From the NCBI GenBank assembly GCA_964017065.1, contig OZ024785.1, positions 5,536,314 through 5,600,313 on the forward strand: 64,000 bases of DNA, in the 5' to 3' direction. Position numbers and translations under genes: made by a program. Under the pieces are notes generated by a model. That model was not told where the DNA came from, made no database searches, and worked only from the letters and a program-made list of their open reading frames with translations. The stretch is from Haliclona indistincta. Taxonomy: Eukaryota > Porifera > Demospongiae > Haplosclerida > Chalinidae. Positions 56,501 to 64,000 of this stretch are shown one piece after another. Each line of letters opens with the position of its first letter. Positions within the stretch are counted from its first letter, which is position 1.

Positions 56501-57461
56501 ATACCTGTCGTGGTTCACTGGAATACGTTTGCTTATTGAGGGAAATGTTATCGACCCATACATTTTTGGAGATCGAGGATTCTGGCAAGTTTTATATTAT
56601 CAAGTTACCCATAATGATCATATTCTTTGTCCTTCAGGTGGTTTAGTGTTATAATCTACATGGTATTCTTGTTCTTGGTGGCAGTAATAATGCTCAACCT
56701 GCTTATTGCTCAGTTCAGTAAGAGCTATGAAGAGATTACTGAAACTGTCAGACAGACAATCACTCCTGACCGAGCCAAGATTCTTGTTAAACAGCAATCG
56801 ACACCCTTAATGGCTGAATTCTTTTGTGTGAGGCAAAAATACATGATAATATTATAATAATTATGTACACATGTTGTTTTACAAGTTCCTATTTGTTTCG
56901 TTATAGCGATTGGTGATACGACAGAGGAGGTCCTGGAGGATAAAGCTCATGCCTGCATCAGAACTGTATTGTTCCTTTGAAGCATACAAGAAAAGCGATG
57001 ATGGTCAGTTTACCAATTTTTAATTATAAAGATAGAAATAGCACCATGCAATTTTTTTAGCCAGCTAGCTAGTCTTTCTTTTATCTCTTTCACTTTTAAA
57101 CTTTAAATAATTATGTAGAAAATGTCAATGATTTGGGAAAAATTCACAAGCAGCTCTTATCATCAACCAGTACAGATCTGAAACAATTCAGAGGTGAACT
57201 ATACTTTGTGAACATTAAGTTTTGATCTCACTTTCTCTCTGGAATTCTTCAGAGTTACGAGAACAGTTGAAAGAAGTCAAAGAGCAAATTACTACTTGTG
57301 TAAGAGAAGAGATGAATAAGCAAGCAGCACAACAGCAGACTGTCCAATCTGACATGAGTAGTCAGAGTGAAGTGGTCAAAGAACTACAGAGTGAAGTGAG
57401 AAGTCTAGCAGCATCTCTTGGAGAGGTGAAGGATATGCTCCAACGAGTGCTACAAAAATGA
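41588..57461 (+). CDS. TRP-like cation channel, array copy 3 (Helitron in intron 15)
   Basis: Twenty-nine exons, all in phase, 1,352 residues. Exons 1-15 lie at 41588-41677, 43061-43102, 43158-43268, 43329-43565, 43619-43702, 43759-43803, 43851-43943, 43991-44188, 44242-44316, 44370-44405, 44453-44566, 44618-44735, 44781-44926, 44984-45124 and 45187-45396. Exon 16 starts at 54265 after an 8.9 kb intron filled by transposons; exons 17-29 follow to 57461. Architecture matches copies 1 and 2: three helical modules, ankyrin-like repeats, six membrane segments (exons 22-26, 55715-56827) and a coiled coil. The GC donor after the pore exon (56584) is kept. Exon 20 uses an acceptor 6 bp downstream (55371) because the ancestral cacag is mutated to cacaa; frame is preserved. 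Convergent with CCHCR1, 215 bp between stops. Confidence 0.8.
42953..42999. repeat. Short hairpin between 8-bp direct repeats
   Basis: An 11-bp perfect stem (aggagtccata / tatggactcct) with a 23-base loop, flanked on both sides by attgtgac (42945-42952 and 43000-43007). Lies in channel 3 intron 1 at the 3' edge of about 1.2 kb (41790-42990) that has no counterpart in channel 1; that stretch shows no gene. Looks like a transposon end or excision scar. Confidence 0.5.
45441..46045. mobile_element. Foldback element with long inverted repeats
   Basis: A 605-bp unit whose outer about 180 bp at each end are near-perfect inverted copies: caagaaataaaaagatttc at the left end, and its complement ending at 46045. 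The centre is about 240 bp, with no open frame. No target duplication is evident. Lies at the 5' edge of the transposon block in channel 3 intron 15. Confidence 0.85.
47154..53573 (-). CDS. Helitron Rep/Pif1-helicase/OTU protein
   Basis: Rolling-circle replicase of the transposon; it nicks and unwinds DNA. The frame opens at 53711, but the likely start is MPSKTRRKHTYDKQRYG at 53573, giving 2,139 residues. In order: a basic N terminus with about six repeats of a SKQAY-x-x-NP-x-x-KK type unit; a Cys-containing middle (CSCQCLFQ, CSYCKPK); the Rep nuclease with HUH motif APHYHVLLW (about residue 952) and two-Tyr motif HYVSGYVTK (about 1,094); a Pif1-like helicase with Walker A GVAGTGKS (about 1,410), IIDEISMVS, FGDLLQLEPV and VTIHKSQGLSLD; a linker; and a C-terminal OTU cysteine protease with DGDGNCMFRS (Cys about 2,005) and GHYDVVL (His about 2,128). 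No stop or frameshift interrupts it, so it could be active. Confidence 0.92.
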   Translation of the reverse strand: MPSKTRRKHTYDKQRYGENRDKILAGRKEAYDTNSESKKVASKIASKKAYNKNPAAKKLVSKQAYERNPAYNKLASKQAYGRNPAHKKLSSKQAYLKDSTAKKVAALSRYHSKSDKIKAQRRAKYQNSSHQKKVSSRVWYLKNTKVKTQACMAYYAKHKEIISHTRRNKYYLSPPKSSVKEMYINELIRELLANRKARTEVMKAFKEQPIAKRLARISYRVACRIAARRLVHEALKKRKEYAAELIKSAKSINAKSMKSRDDFGEGIHCKRSCDPYFYEASYVKDDDDSDVPDRIDPSNQPRDEMPCTSDCKPITDDEVNAIVRLKNAFTLPMHELRQALQSCDDCPNERQMMGHSLACHQTGSMCNSELRILRAASAHHKVLRTFMRRVYRAKASHESLAGIDRALGEGDFKHLLCATKKSFDELLTTKDFVGEEGSSINNSFFRVLNLETTLQLQHSLVISQLEKEWNDDAENVCCSCQCLFQRKSVTKANFSKHFDSDIGSELVDYILKHTPPGEDETLYMCSYCKPKIKADVLPPRCVLNGLETIPIPSELDKLDALSKQFIQLAKCFQTVVRLGTYTCKVPVYNSLKACKGSVFFLPLPFNKTCETLSNVEGSAKSGVASPELYILVNGKPTKANVVWRSLVNIERVKAAIRKLKEIHKLYKSVEADSLDETTQKVIEVANNATTKMLDKATADDIAGYQSYTIRYLDNQIPTVSDIDQYKLVNVTEAPIHSRLKDLDVMCFPVLYPNGQFGENHPRNKEITLSFSEFVKQRLHNKDSRFRKDASYVFYLLNQKTLREVGNGVYNVLHSSRGVAMSVKQLLAKVEASDERLEASLFTMLQSVRGSKQYWWQRKSDLKCMVRNWGSPTLFLTFSCAEYEWSDMARYLRKVNNVSPSYDMGRLCTEDPISVSRKFSEKFHAFFRIVICKGQILGEVEHFYWKKEYQARGAPHYHVLLWIKDAPVIGCDDSAVVLKWIQERVTCHIPDKKTSPELHELVTRYQMHKCSAYCKRRRKVGSTFITYCKFGFPRPACETGIVHSVEDSLKTRKKIYELPRTESEVRVNDYNPLILLLWKANIDIQFVSESSLALAHYVSGYVTKAERSNMQDIWREIQDSKSIYSKLYKFGMKALSSRECGLYEAADLLLGDHLTEKSEAIQFVNVSMPHKRNRRLKSHAALTELSKSDPDSEDLFESNLVDTYYPNRPNKLEDVCLYDIVANYSWYHTIVKGVKQTEFKRRGKPVLPNHKLYDLRNENQKEDYYYSLIMLFVPFRNESELLLEDETAEEAFNRHFPDTGEHRCLTHHTRLQQMLECNRSVKLINEARQSDCPEQKVDNEPQLICEAVAAMQDAVSMVTKCEDTLSLSDRTNMLNADQRRIFDKVKEHMIHLQQHETNDCSCDLPPLCMFVTGVAGTGKSFLIETIKAFVAQLWPSADCSCAITAPTGLAAFNVGGMTIHRLFQLPVQHGGRSAVHWSLPKAAHKVMKTALRNVKLFIIDEISMVSSLNLAYIHLRLNELYGGVDYFGARNMIVFGDLLQLEPVGGQPVFSPVPDTVVKYRIGCATSPNIWEETVVYDELTINERQKGDKDYATLLNGIRIGEVTSSTISTLQSRVFTCSLTEKIAELQEQGIMVVTFFPTRKQCDELNNKMLKSLPGKSFELECTDDVDETVSKLKWTKTADKQLHKLNHDCNMTGGLQSVLVLAIGARVMLRRNVDTKKGLVNGSLGTVTAITKQFVTVQFDHLTSPYQVERVKSRFVVMKNYYVRREQFPLILAYAVTIHKSQGLSLDHAIIDLSDKVFCAAMAYVALSRVRSLTGLHLLSFDPKSIIVSNRSLEEYNRLRKMYRPDLPLYTIPVQQASKRKLVGKPDTDQVDTVVVPSKKIKCSQTTTKQQTIPVSTLGIHRKRTSTAPVQTAKPAKRACNSSAPKKQLHTAQNDDCLITGSFDPARTQRWPYYYYPVDLEWQKTACATLGLEHHHPPPRHRGGGANVPLTPPDHNHTKDIDGDGNCMFRSFSYVITGSQAQHMAVRQAILDHMVAISHLLYAHQYDLFAGYSSVQQYIEDTKMNQNETWGSDIEIITLSHLINTCIFTYSTQDQNWYRFSPHSVDRTLPDDITQRAMYLRYLPGHYDVVLRTLSV
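54234..54259. repeat. Terminal hairpin of the transposon next to a splice acceptor
   Basis: tagggagacac and gtgtctcccta form a perfect 11-bp stem with a tacc loop. Five bases later is the attag acceptor (54264) of channel 3 exon 16. The pyrimidine-rich right arm now acts as the polypyrimidine tract. In copies 1 and 2 the acceptor is a different sequence, cccacaag. Confidence 0.75.
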
Positions 57462-57676
57462 AAGCCCGTATATATCGAAACTTATACAATAACTAGCTAG
57501 TCGTTTGAAGTACACGTATCAAAGTAGTTGCTTGAAGAGTAGATTATACTATGTATAGGACAGTAGAGTAGATTTAGATGTCCCCCTTTAGAGTTGCTTA
57601 TAGTTATCACATTATGATGTACACATTTTTGTCTCAATAATAATTATTATACAATGCTGAATCTTGTTTGTTTTTA

Positions 57677-60600
57677 TTAAGTGTCCATGTTGAGTAGAGT
57701 GGACGAGAGCTGATGAAGATCTAGCAATACTTGCTGCATATCTGCACAACAGAAGTATAAAACACTACAATACATTAGCTGATCGAGAGTGTACCTTGAG
57801 CAGACATTGCTCGTGTTTCATCCGCACAATGAGAAATTGCCGGCTTATTTTCTCTCCCACACAAAACAGTATTGTGTGATGGTGTTGCCTCAATGTTCTC
57901 CTTGTCAGCAGTGAAGGTTTCTGTGACAGCTTCATCTTCTTCCTCTACTCTCAATTTTACAGTGGATGATGAACGAATTGATCTAGGCTGGTCAGATCCA
58001 AGAGCAATACCTTCTTGCCGTAGTGTTGTCTATAAAAGCAGAAGTAATGCGATACAAACTAATCTCACAGTACATGTGTGACACTGACCATTAGTAAGTT
58101 ACGCTCCACTTGAACAGAATGTAGCTTTTTCCGACACACGTCCAACTCATGCTCAACCTGCATGTGTGAGAAATGTGTAAAAACAGGTATAATGGAACAC
58201 AAGCACAGTTACCTGTGCTTTGCTGAGCTCCACAGCCTCTACTGCTCTCTCCTTATCTCTCTCAGCTTGCTGCTGAAGATGCTGCAGTTGAACAGCAGTC
58301 TTGGCTTGCTCTCTCCTTGCTACTTCCAGTAAGCTCTCCATTTTTCTGAACCCTTCTCGAGCTTTCTCACTCTCCTCTTCCAGAGACAACTGTAATCCTT
58401 GAGAAACAAAACACAAGCTAATGTCATAGATTTTAAGCTAGCATTATGTAATACACTCACATGCGTGTGTACTTAACACAAAGGCGCATGCACAGCATCA
58501 TACTAGCTTTTGTGACATGAATCATCCATTGAAAATTCAGTATACATAGTAGTGTGTGACTGTGTGTAGGTTGCTGCAATGTAAACCATTCATTAGAGAG
58601 TTTTAGTTACACGTTAATTTGCACTAACGGTTAACGTCTGGCAATGCTGACGTCAGAAATTAGCACGTGATCGGTGATCCACCGTTAGCCCCAGCCCCGC
58701 ATTCAATTTTCCCGTTTACAACGGCTGGCACCTGGTTTTCCCGTTTGGTTTTCAAAGACTTCTCACTTCTCTCATCCAGCTTTCCAGCATGTTTGTTACA
58801 AGCTAGAACAAAGCCACATGCTTTAGGTTTGTGTTTTACGTGTGCCTACAAAATGCTGTGCGCGCTACAGTGTTGTATAGGTACACGACTAGATTGCCTT
58901 CTTCGCGTGTACACAAATTACAAGATAAGCGGTGACGTCACTGAACCAGCCGTTGACGTTCAGTTGTTTGGCGTGAACGGCTAACTAAAACTCTCTATTA
59001 TACACACTCACTCACTCTGTTCACAGCTGGCTTCCATTTCTCTGATTACTTCCTCCAGTTGGCTGCACCTGGCTGTCAGTGCCTCTCTCTGTTCTCTCTC
59101 CTGGTGCATACACTGCACAGCTGAGCTCAACTGGTCTGCAGAGGTCTGATTCTCTTGTGTCAGACGATCTATTCTACTGTGCATTACCAGCAGTTTTTCT
59201 GCATCTAAAATCCACATATAATACCACATAGTGAGAGAGCATTTTCTACATACGTGATTTTTTCATGGACTCCAGTTTTTGGTGGAAGCTCTGAGAAGCT
59301 TGGTTCAGTCTTCGAACCAGTCTGCCCCTCTCAGATTCTAAGGCAGAGCATTCTTGCACTAACCTAGGATGACTTAACCTAAACAGGAAAGAGTTAATGA
59401 GATGGAAAGGATGTAAATAACTACAACTTGGATATAGGACATCCAAAATAACTATAGCAACGCAAAACGATAATCAAATTAACTTCATGATTACGAGAAT
59501 AGATAGTACCATTTCCTGTAAAATCAATGCTATTTTTGAAAAATGGTTGTTCGCCTCACCTGGTTAGCTCGGTAACAGTAGTTTGTGATGAAGCACTGCT
59601 GTCATTTTTGCTATCTGTCTGAACACATTGGTCAGCGGTGTTCTTTGGTGTCTGCTGTGACAGCCAGACAGCACCTTGGCTGCTGAGACAAGCTACAAGA
59701 GAAAGAAAGACTTTAAAATGGCTGAGTTTAGTGTGTGCTGCCCTTTGTACTGTTCATACATGGTCATATGCAATCCTATAAATATCAAAGGCTTCCAGCA
59801 TTCCATGATAGTAAACACAGTAATTAGTGGTAGGACTTGTATATACAGAGCTCCACAGGCACAGTGAATGGTTTAGGATACTGCAGCATGAATTTGTCAA
59901 AGCACAATGGCTCTTGACCGGACATTGCTTAACACTAAGCACAAACACTCTCTGCACTATCTATACACATACTGTACATACAACTAGGTATAATACATAA
60001 AGGATGCACACACACAAACAAACAAACTATCTATTAATTATTTATTTACCGTATGGCAGGAAACGTTCGTGGGAAAAATTTAGTGTTGTACCTATACACA
60101 GTATATTGCATATACAGTAATATACCGATAATAATTATAGGCACACAACATCGCCGATATTGAACCGATACAGATATTATTTTTACGTATGTGCAAAATG
60201 TCATAAAAATGGCTACACGTAGGAGTCCTACTATGAAGGCACTTTTGCATCGATTCTGTTAAAGCAGACATCGCTGATGAAAAGAGAAACAGGCTTGCAG
60301 CTGAAAAAGTGGAAATGTTACTGTTTTAGAAGAAGAACTTGCAGCTACTGAATTTTGAGTATTAATTTTTAAAATAAAAATTTAGTCTATACTATTTACA
60401 TTTAAATTTCCTATAACCGATCCTTGCCTATAGTACAAATACAGGTGCCTATACAGATACAGATACTAGTATAGGTACAACACTAAAAAATTACCACAAA
60501 TTTCACGTATTCTATCTGTGAATGTCTTGTTTTAGTGACAAAGTATGACAAAATAGGCTATTCAGGAGAATTTCTCATTTAAAAAGTGATAATTTTCTGC

Positions 60601-62487
60601 CGCGAAACTTTCTGGCTATACGGTATTACTCACCATTCAATGTCTGTGCTCTCCCACAGGCTCGCCCAATTCTTGTCTCCAGCTCAAGCAAACGAGGCTT
60701 GACTACATTACAGGCAAAGTTCTCCATCTGATTCGGGAGGGCGTCAATCTGCCTCATCTGGTCAGCAATGCAAGCAAGCAGAGCAGATTGACTACACAGC
60801 TTGTCTCGGAACTGATCAATAACAGCAGCGTTCTGTTTGACAGTGAGCTGGGAGTCCTGCATGAAGGAGTCAGAGTGGCGTGAATACCTTCAGGTGATTA
60901 TCTGTGTCAGAGGTAGCTATGTAAACTCTGAAGCACCCACACAAGCACAGGCACGCATACTGTATATCATAACCATGATGTCACTTCAAAGGCATCCTGT
61001 CAATACTGGGTACTGTCGCCATAGAGATGAACCCTCCATGATCAAAGACAAGCGTCATGCAGCATGCAAATTTGACAAAAGTAATAAACTATGCAATTAG
61101 CATCAAGCTACTTTTTACTCACATTGAGTTTTTGTCTGAGCAGTAGTTTCTCAGCGCTCTCGGCTTTCTTTGCCAGTGACAGCACTTCCTTCTCGCGTGT
61201 GATTCTCTCAACATCTGACTTTGCTGCAGCAATCTTGAGAAGGCAAAAGGGAAACAATAGTTAGTTAAAAAAAAGCCTCTAACTCAACAACACTGAACAC
61301 AAGTATCCTTTTATCTCATTATTTAGAGAACATAAAGTTACTGTTATGCTACTAATACATGTATAAGTCAGTTTAAAGCTGCTATTATTATATTGAAGCT
61401 ACTATTTCTATGATAGAAGCTACTATTACTATGATAGAAGCTACTATTACTATGATAGAAGCTACTATTACTATGATAGAAGTCTGATACTAGATGAAGC
61501 TACTATTACTTTGATAGAAGCTACTATTTCTATGGTGAAGCTATAATAGAACTCTGAAACCATTACTAGATAGCTACCAGAGAAATATGATCAAAGAAGA
61601 GTAGCCAGGTGACAAATAAGGTAACCTAAAAGTAGACTGACATCATGATAAAAGGTAGAACACCCACTACTGGAGGACCATAGGTGACTATGACTATGGT
61701 ATGGTGTCAATGGTATGAACGTGTGAGTCAGTTGGTTACAGGATTGAGGTCAAGCATGATCACAATTATCATGCATCATCGACTAGTGGATGACCCAAGC
61801 AACACAATTTATCATCATGATAATGATGTCTAGGAGACCATGCCTCACTTGTTGCTGGCAGGAATGCTGAATTCTGTGTTGTTCAGTTTCGCTGGTTTTT
61901 AGTTTGACCAGTAATTCAAACACCTTTGTCCTCCAGCGAGACAGCAGAGTGTGCAACTGGTTAGATCCGAGAGGCTCTGTCTCCTCTTGTGAGCAATGCT
62001 GTAGCAATACAAATGTTAAGAGTCAGTAGCTAATTATCCTAATGCACAAACTTGCATATGAATATTATTATACTAATTAGCACGAATAATATGATTATCA
62101 TTAAAATTGTATCCCAAAATTAACAATCATTTTAAGTACTAGTGTAGGTGTAGTGACGTGAAGGCTTATGTGACACTATAATCCACAGAATAGTGGGGAA
62201 ATGGAGAAGAATCATAAGTCTCCGGACCTTAACAAATGGAATGAATAACAACAACCACAAACTCATCAGTGTTGTTGAAGTCAAGCGCAACAATGACTGA
62301 GCAGATATGCTACCCCTTTTCAAAAACATAGTAATTCCTTGAAACCTTTTCATATGACAAGACAGGAATCTTGGCTAACCTTGGCTAGTTCAACTTCCTG
62401 CATGCTGAGTATCTGTGCGAGAGATTCTGACCTCACTCTCACCAGTTCTGCTTACGTGATCAAGAGCTGATTCTCCCGTTGCAACTC
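57677..62487 (-). CDS. CCHCR1: CCHCR1-like coiled-coil protein, 5'-incomplete
   Basis: CCHCR1 is a coiled-coil rod protein of centrosomes and P-bodies. Eleven exons: 62380-62487, 61849-61998, 61123-61233, 60634-60856, 59560-59692, 59254-59378, 59016-59204, 58213-58397, 58089-58157, 57795-58029 and 57677-57741. Phases agree, about 530 residues. Family matches seen: VRSESLAQILSMQEVELAK, SRWRTKVFELLVKLK, EVARREQAKTAVQLQHLQ, VERNLLMTTLRQEG and a C-terminal VLLDLHQLSSTLL. The human protein is about 780 residues, so about 250 N-terminal residues are not found here. The first exon found has an in-frame TAA at 62452-62454, so translation would need to start after it (for example the Met in ILSMQEV) or the base is an error. 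Three introns carry transposons or repeats. Confidence 0.8.
58594..58997. mobile_element. MITE in CCHCR1 intron
   Basis: 404 bp bounded by perfect 16-bp inverted repeats (tagagagttttagtta and its complement). No coding frame with family signals. Target duplication not clear. Confidence 0.7.
60081..60485. mobile_element. MITE with 7-bp target duplication in CCHCR1 intron
   Basis: 405 bp bounded by perfect 17-bp inverted repeats (tagtgttgtacctatac and its complement), flanked on both sides by aaaaatt (60074-60080 and 60486-60492). Interior has repeated tatacag/gata motifs and no gene. Confidence 0.8.
61376..61530. repeat. 21-bp minisatellite in CCHCR1 intron
   Basis: Several tandem copies of a unit close to gaagctactattactatgat, partly broken after 61480. 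Simple intronic repeat. Confidence 0.8.
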
Positions 62488-62639
62488 CTGTACAAAAATC
62501 ATCGAAAAAGAATGCACCTAAACTGCTCCTTAATTCTCATCAAGGTCAAACACTATTATTTAAAACGCAACAGGATGATACCACAATCATTCAACACTGA
62601 CATTACTCTATGACCCGGCCGCATAACCATGCCCACACA

Positions 62640-62930
62640 CATCGCTACTTATGTATCATGTCGCGGTTTTAAAACGGGATGACGCGCGAATGTCGTTTTA
62701 AATGGGCTAGCCGGATTTAAAACGGGCCAGCCAATTTCAAAGCCGACGCCCGTTTTAAAACGGTCCGGGTTGGTCCGTAACATCCCATACGCTTGATCGC
62801 TTATATCGCGCAGATACAATACTGCGTATATCGCGCAGATAAATTGCTGGCCGGCTTTGAAACGGGCTAGCAAGCTTTGAAACAGGCCGTCCGGTTTAAA
62901 AACGGGCCAACGGTTGTAAATCAGTCCGTA
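62640..62930. repeat. Dispersed TTTAAAACGGGC repeats
   Basis: At least seven copies of a (t)ttaaaacggg or tttgaaacggg core on both strands within 290 bp, including the palindrome ccgttttaaaacgg near 62753, plus a repeated tatatcgcgcagata. CpG-rich compared with its surroundings. No gene. Confidence 0.6.
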
Positions 62931-62935
62931 ACATA

Positions 62936-63549
62936 TCAAGGGCGTATAGAGCTAGAGAAAGAGGGCATGCAACCGTCAATCGCTCCCGTAGGATAGCGAA
63001 ATATTTATTGTTACTAAAATTAGAAGTTACGCCCATCAATTACTGACGTAGAAAAAAGTAGGCGGTAACAAATGACGCATAAATATATTTTCAGATCCAT
63101 GAACCAGTCAACCAGCCTACCTACGCCGCGCCTAGGCAACGTGTCCGTCGATCTCAGGCACAGCTAGCGACGCATACCAGTCCGCCGGTGTTCTCCTGGC
63201 GCCTTTGCCGTCTACGTGTTTGAATAGTGCAATGGCCTCCAGCTTGAAGAATGCGTGACTAGTGTGCCTTCCCTCGCGCATTTAGCAACAAGCAATCGTC
63301 TAGCGGTTACAGACAAGGAGACAAGGGCGAGCAGCTACTACTGTCACTACGTCGCCGTTTAGATACAGGTGTACCAGCTGGCTACCTGTACTAGCCATTT
63401 CTGCACTCTCCGCATACGCTCTGACGTATGCACTGTATACTAAAAGTATACGGAGTTTAATTGATGTTTATTTTTAGTAACAATAAATATTTCGCTATCC
63501 TACGGGAGTACTTGACAGTTGCATGCCCTCTTTCTCTATACGCCCTTGA
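62936..63549. mobile_element. MITE with ~95-bp inverted ends
   Basis: 614 bp whose ends (tcaagggcgtatagag... and its complement) match for about 95 bp, including gtaggatagcgaaatattta. Flanked by CATA on both sides (62932-62935 and 63550-63553). No transposase. The rest, 63554-64000, shows no gene. Confidence 0.75.
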
Positions 63550-64000
63550 CATATATAATCTATGCCCCCACAAAGCACCGGTCCCTGCATGCAGGCAGCT
63601 CAGTCACCGTGGGCCAAACAAAAGCAGATCAACGCAACACAAGACAGGCTAGCCTGCTAAGAGGCTGCTATAGTTCTCAAGTACGCCTGCTGTCGAGCCC
63701 CACCCAAAAATTTTAGGTGGAAAAAAATAATAACTACTTAATAAACTCCGCACGAGGTATTCGATAAATTATAGCTATCAGCTATACAGCAACGGTCAAA
63801 CGACAAACGCTTGATGGCGGGAGACACCTACACACTCAGCAGATGCTGTGCGAATTAGCTTCGCGTGTCCGAGATGCTTGTTTGTGACCTGATAGAAGCT
63901 TGAGAGATTTTTCGTACTGTAACAGGCCTTTTTGCCTTGAAACGGCCGGTATTTCACAGACGCACTGAATGCTACAAACAAATGCATCGATGGTACTACC

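Noticed and set aside
58667..58984. 105-codon plus-strand frame
   Set aside because: Lies entirely inside a MITE with 16-bp inverted ends; no transposase features.

Overview
The window is nuclear DNA of an animal. Genes are split by many short GT-AG introns with polypyrimidine tracts. Conserved metazoan genes (PEX13, a TMEM30/CDC50 subunit, ABHD10, CCHCR1) sit close together, often head to head with under 120 bp between start codons. The compact AT-rich style, short introns, large beta-helix membrane receptors and a Helitron carrying an OTU domain suggest a demosponge (Amphimedon-like). That assignment is inference; no species marker was seen. I rebuilt exons by hand from splice signals and reading phase, so exon edges are predictions.

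Layout. 1-5 kb: a small secreted protein (-), a 0.5 kb direct repeat, a small Cys-containing secreted protein (+), and a single-pass receptor with a Ser/Thr-rich stalk (+). 5.9-10.2 kb: a large beta-helix, multi-pass receptor (-, one exon). 10.3-17.1 kb: PEX13 (-) head to head with TMEM30/CDC50 (+), both with introns full of microsatellites. 17.4-19.9 kb: ABHD10 (-). 20.1-23.8 kb: a second beta-helix receptor (-), head to head with the first of three tandem TRP-like channel genes (+): channel 1 at 23.9-30.8 kb, channel 2 at 32.4-39.3 kb, channel 3 at 41.6-57.5 kb. 57.7-62.5 kb: CCHCR1 (-), convergent with channel 3. The last 1.5 kb has no recognised gene and contains a MITE.

The array arose by segmental duplication. 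Decayed pieces of the same neighbours lie between the channels: CCHCR1 3' ends at 31.0-31.6 and 39.4-39.7 kb, a channel 3' end at 31.6-32.1 kb, an ABHD10 piece at 39.7-40.8 kb and a receptor piece at 40.8-41.5 kb. The ancestral order was ABHD10 - receptor - channel - CCHCR1, duplicated in tandem; the join of CCHCR1 to ABHD10 sequence at about 39,727 marks the junction.

The most interesting system is the channel family. Each protein of about 1,350-1,375 residues has, in order: a variable start exon, three tandem copies of an alpha-helical module I do not recognise (each on a matching exon set), a short ankyrin-like region, a six-segment ion-transport domain and a C-terminal coiled coil. Channel 3 remains open in every exon despite about 8.9 kb of transposon sequence (a foldback element plus a full-length Helitron with Rep, Pif1-type helicase and OTU domains) in intron 15. 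The element's terminal hairpin now appears to supply that intron's 3' splice site.
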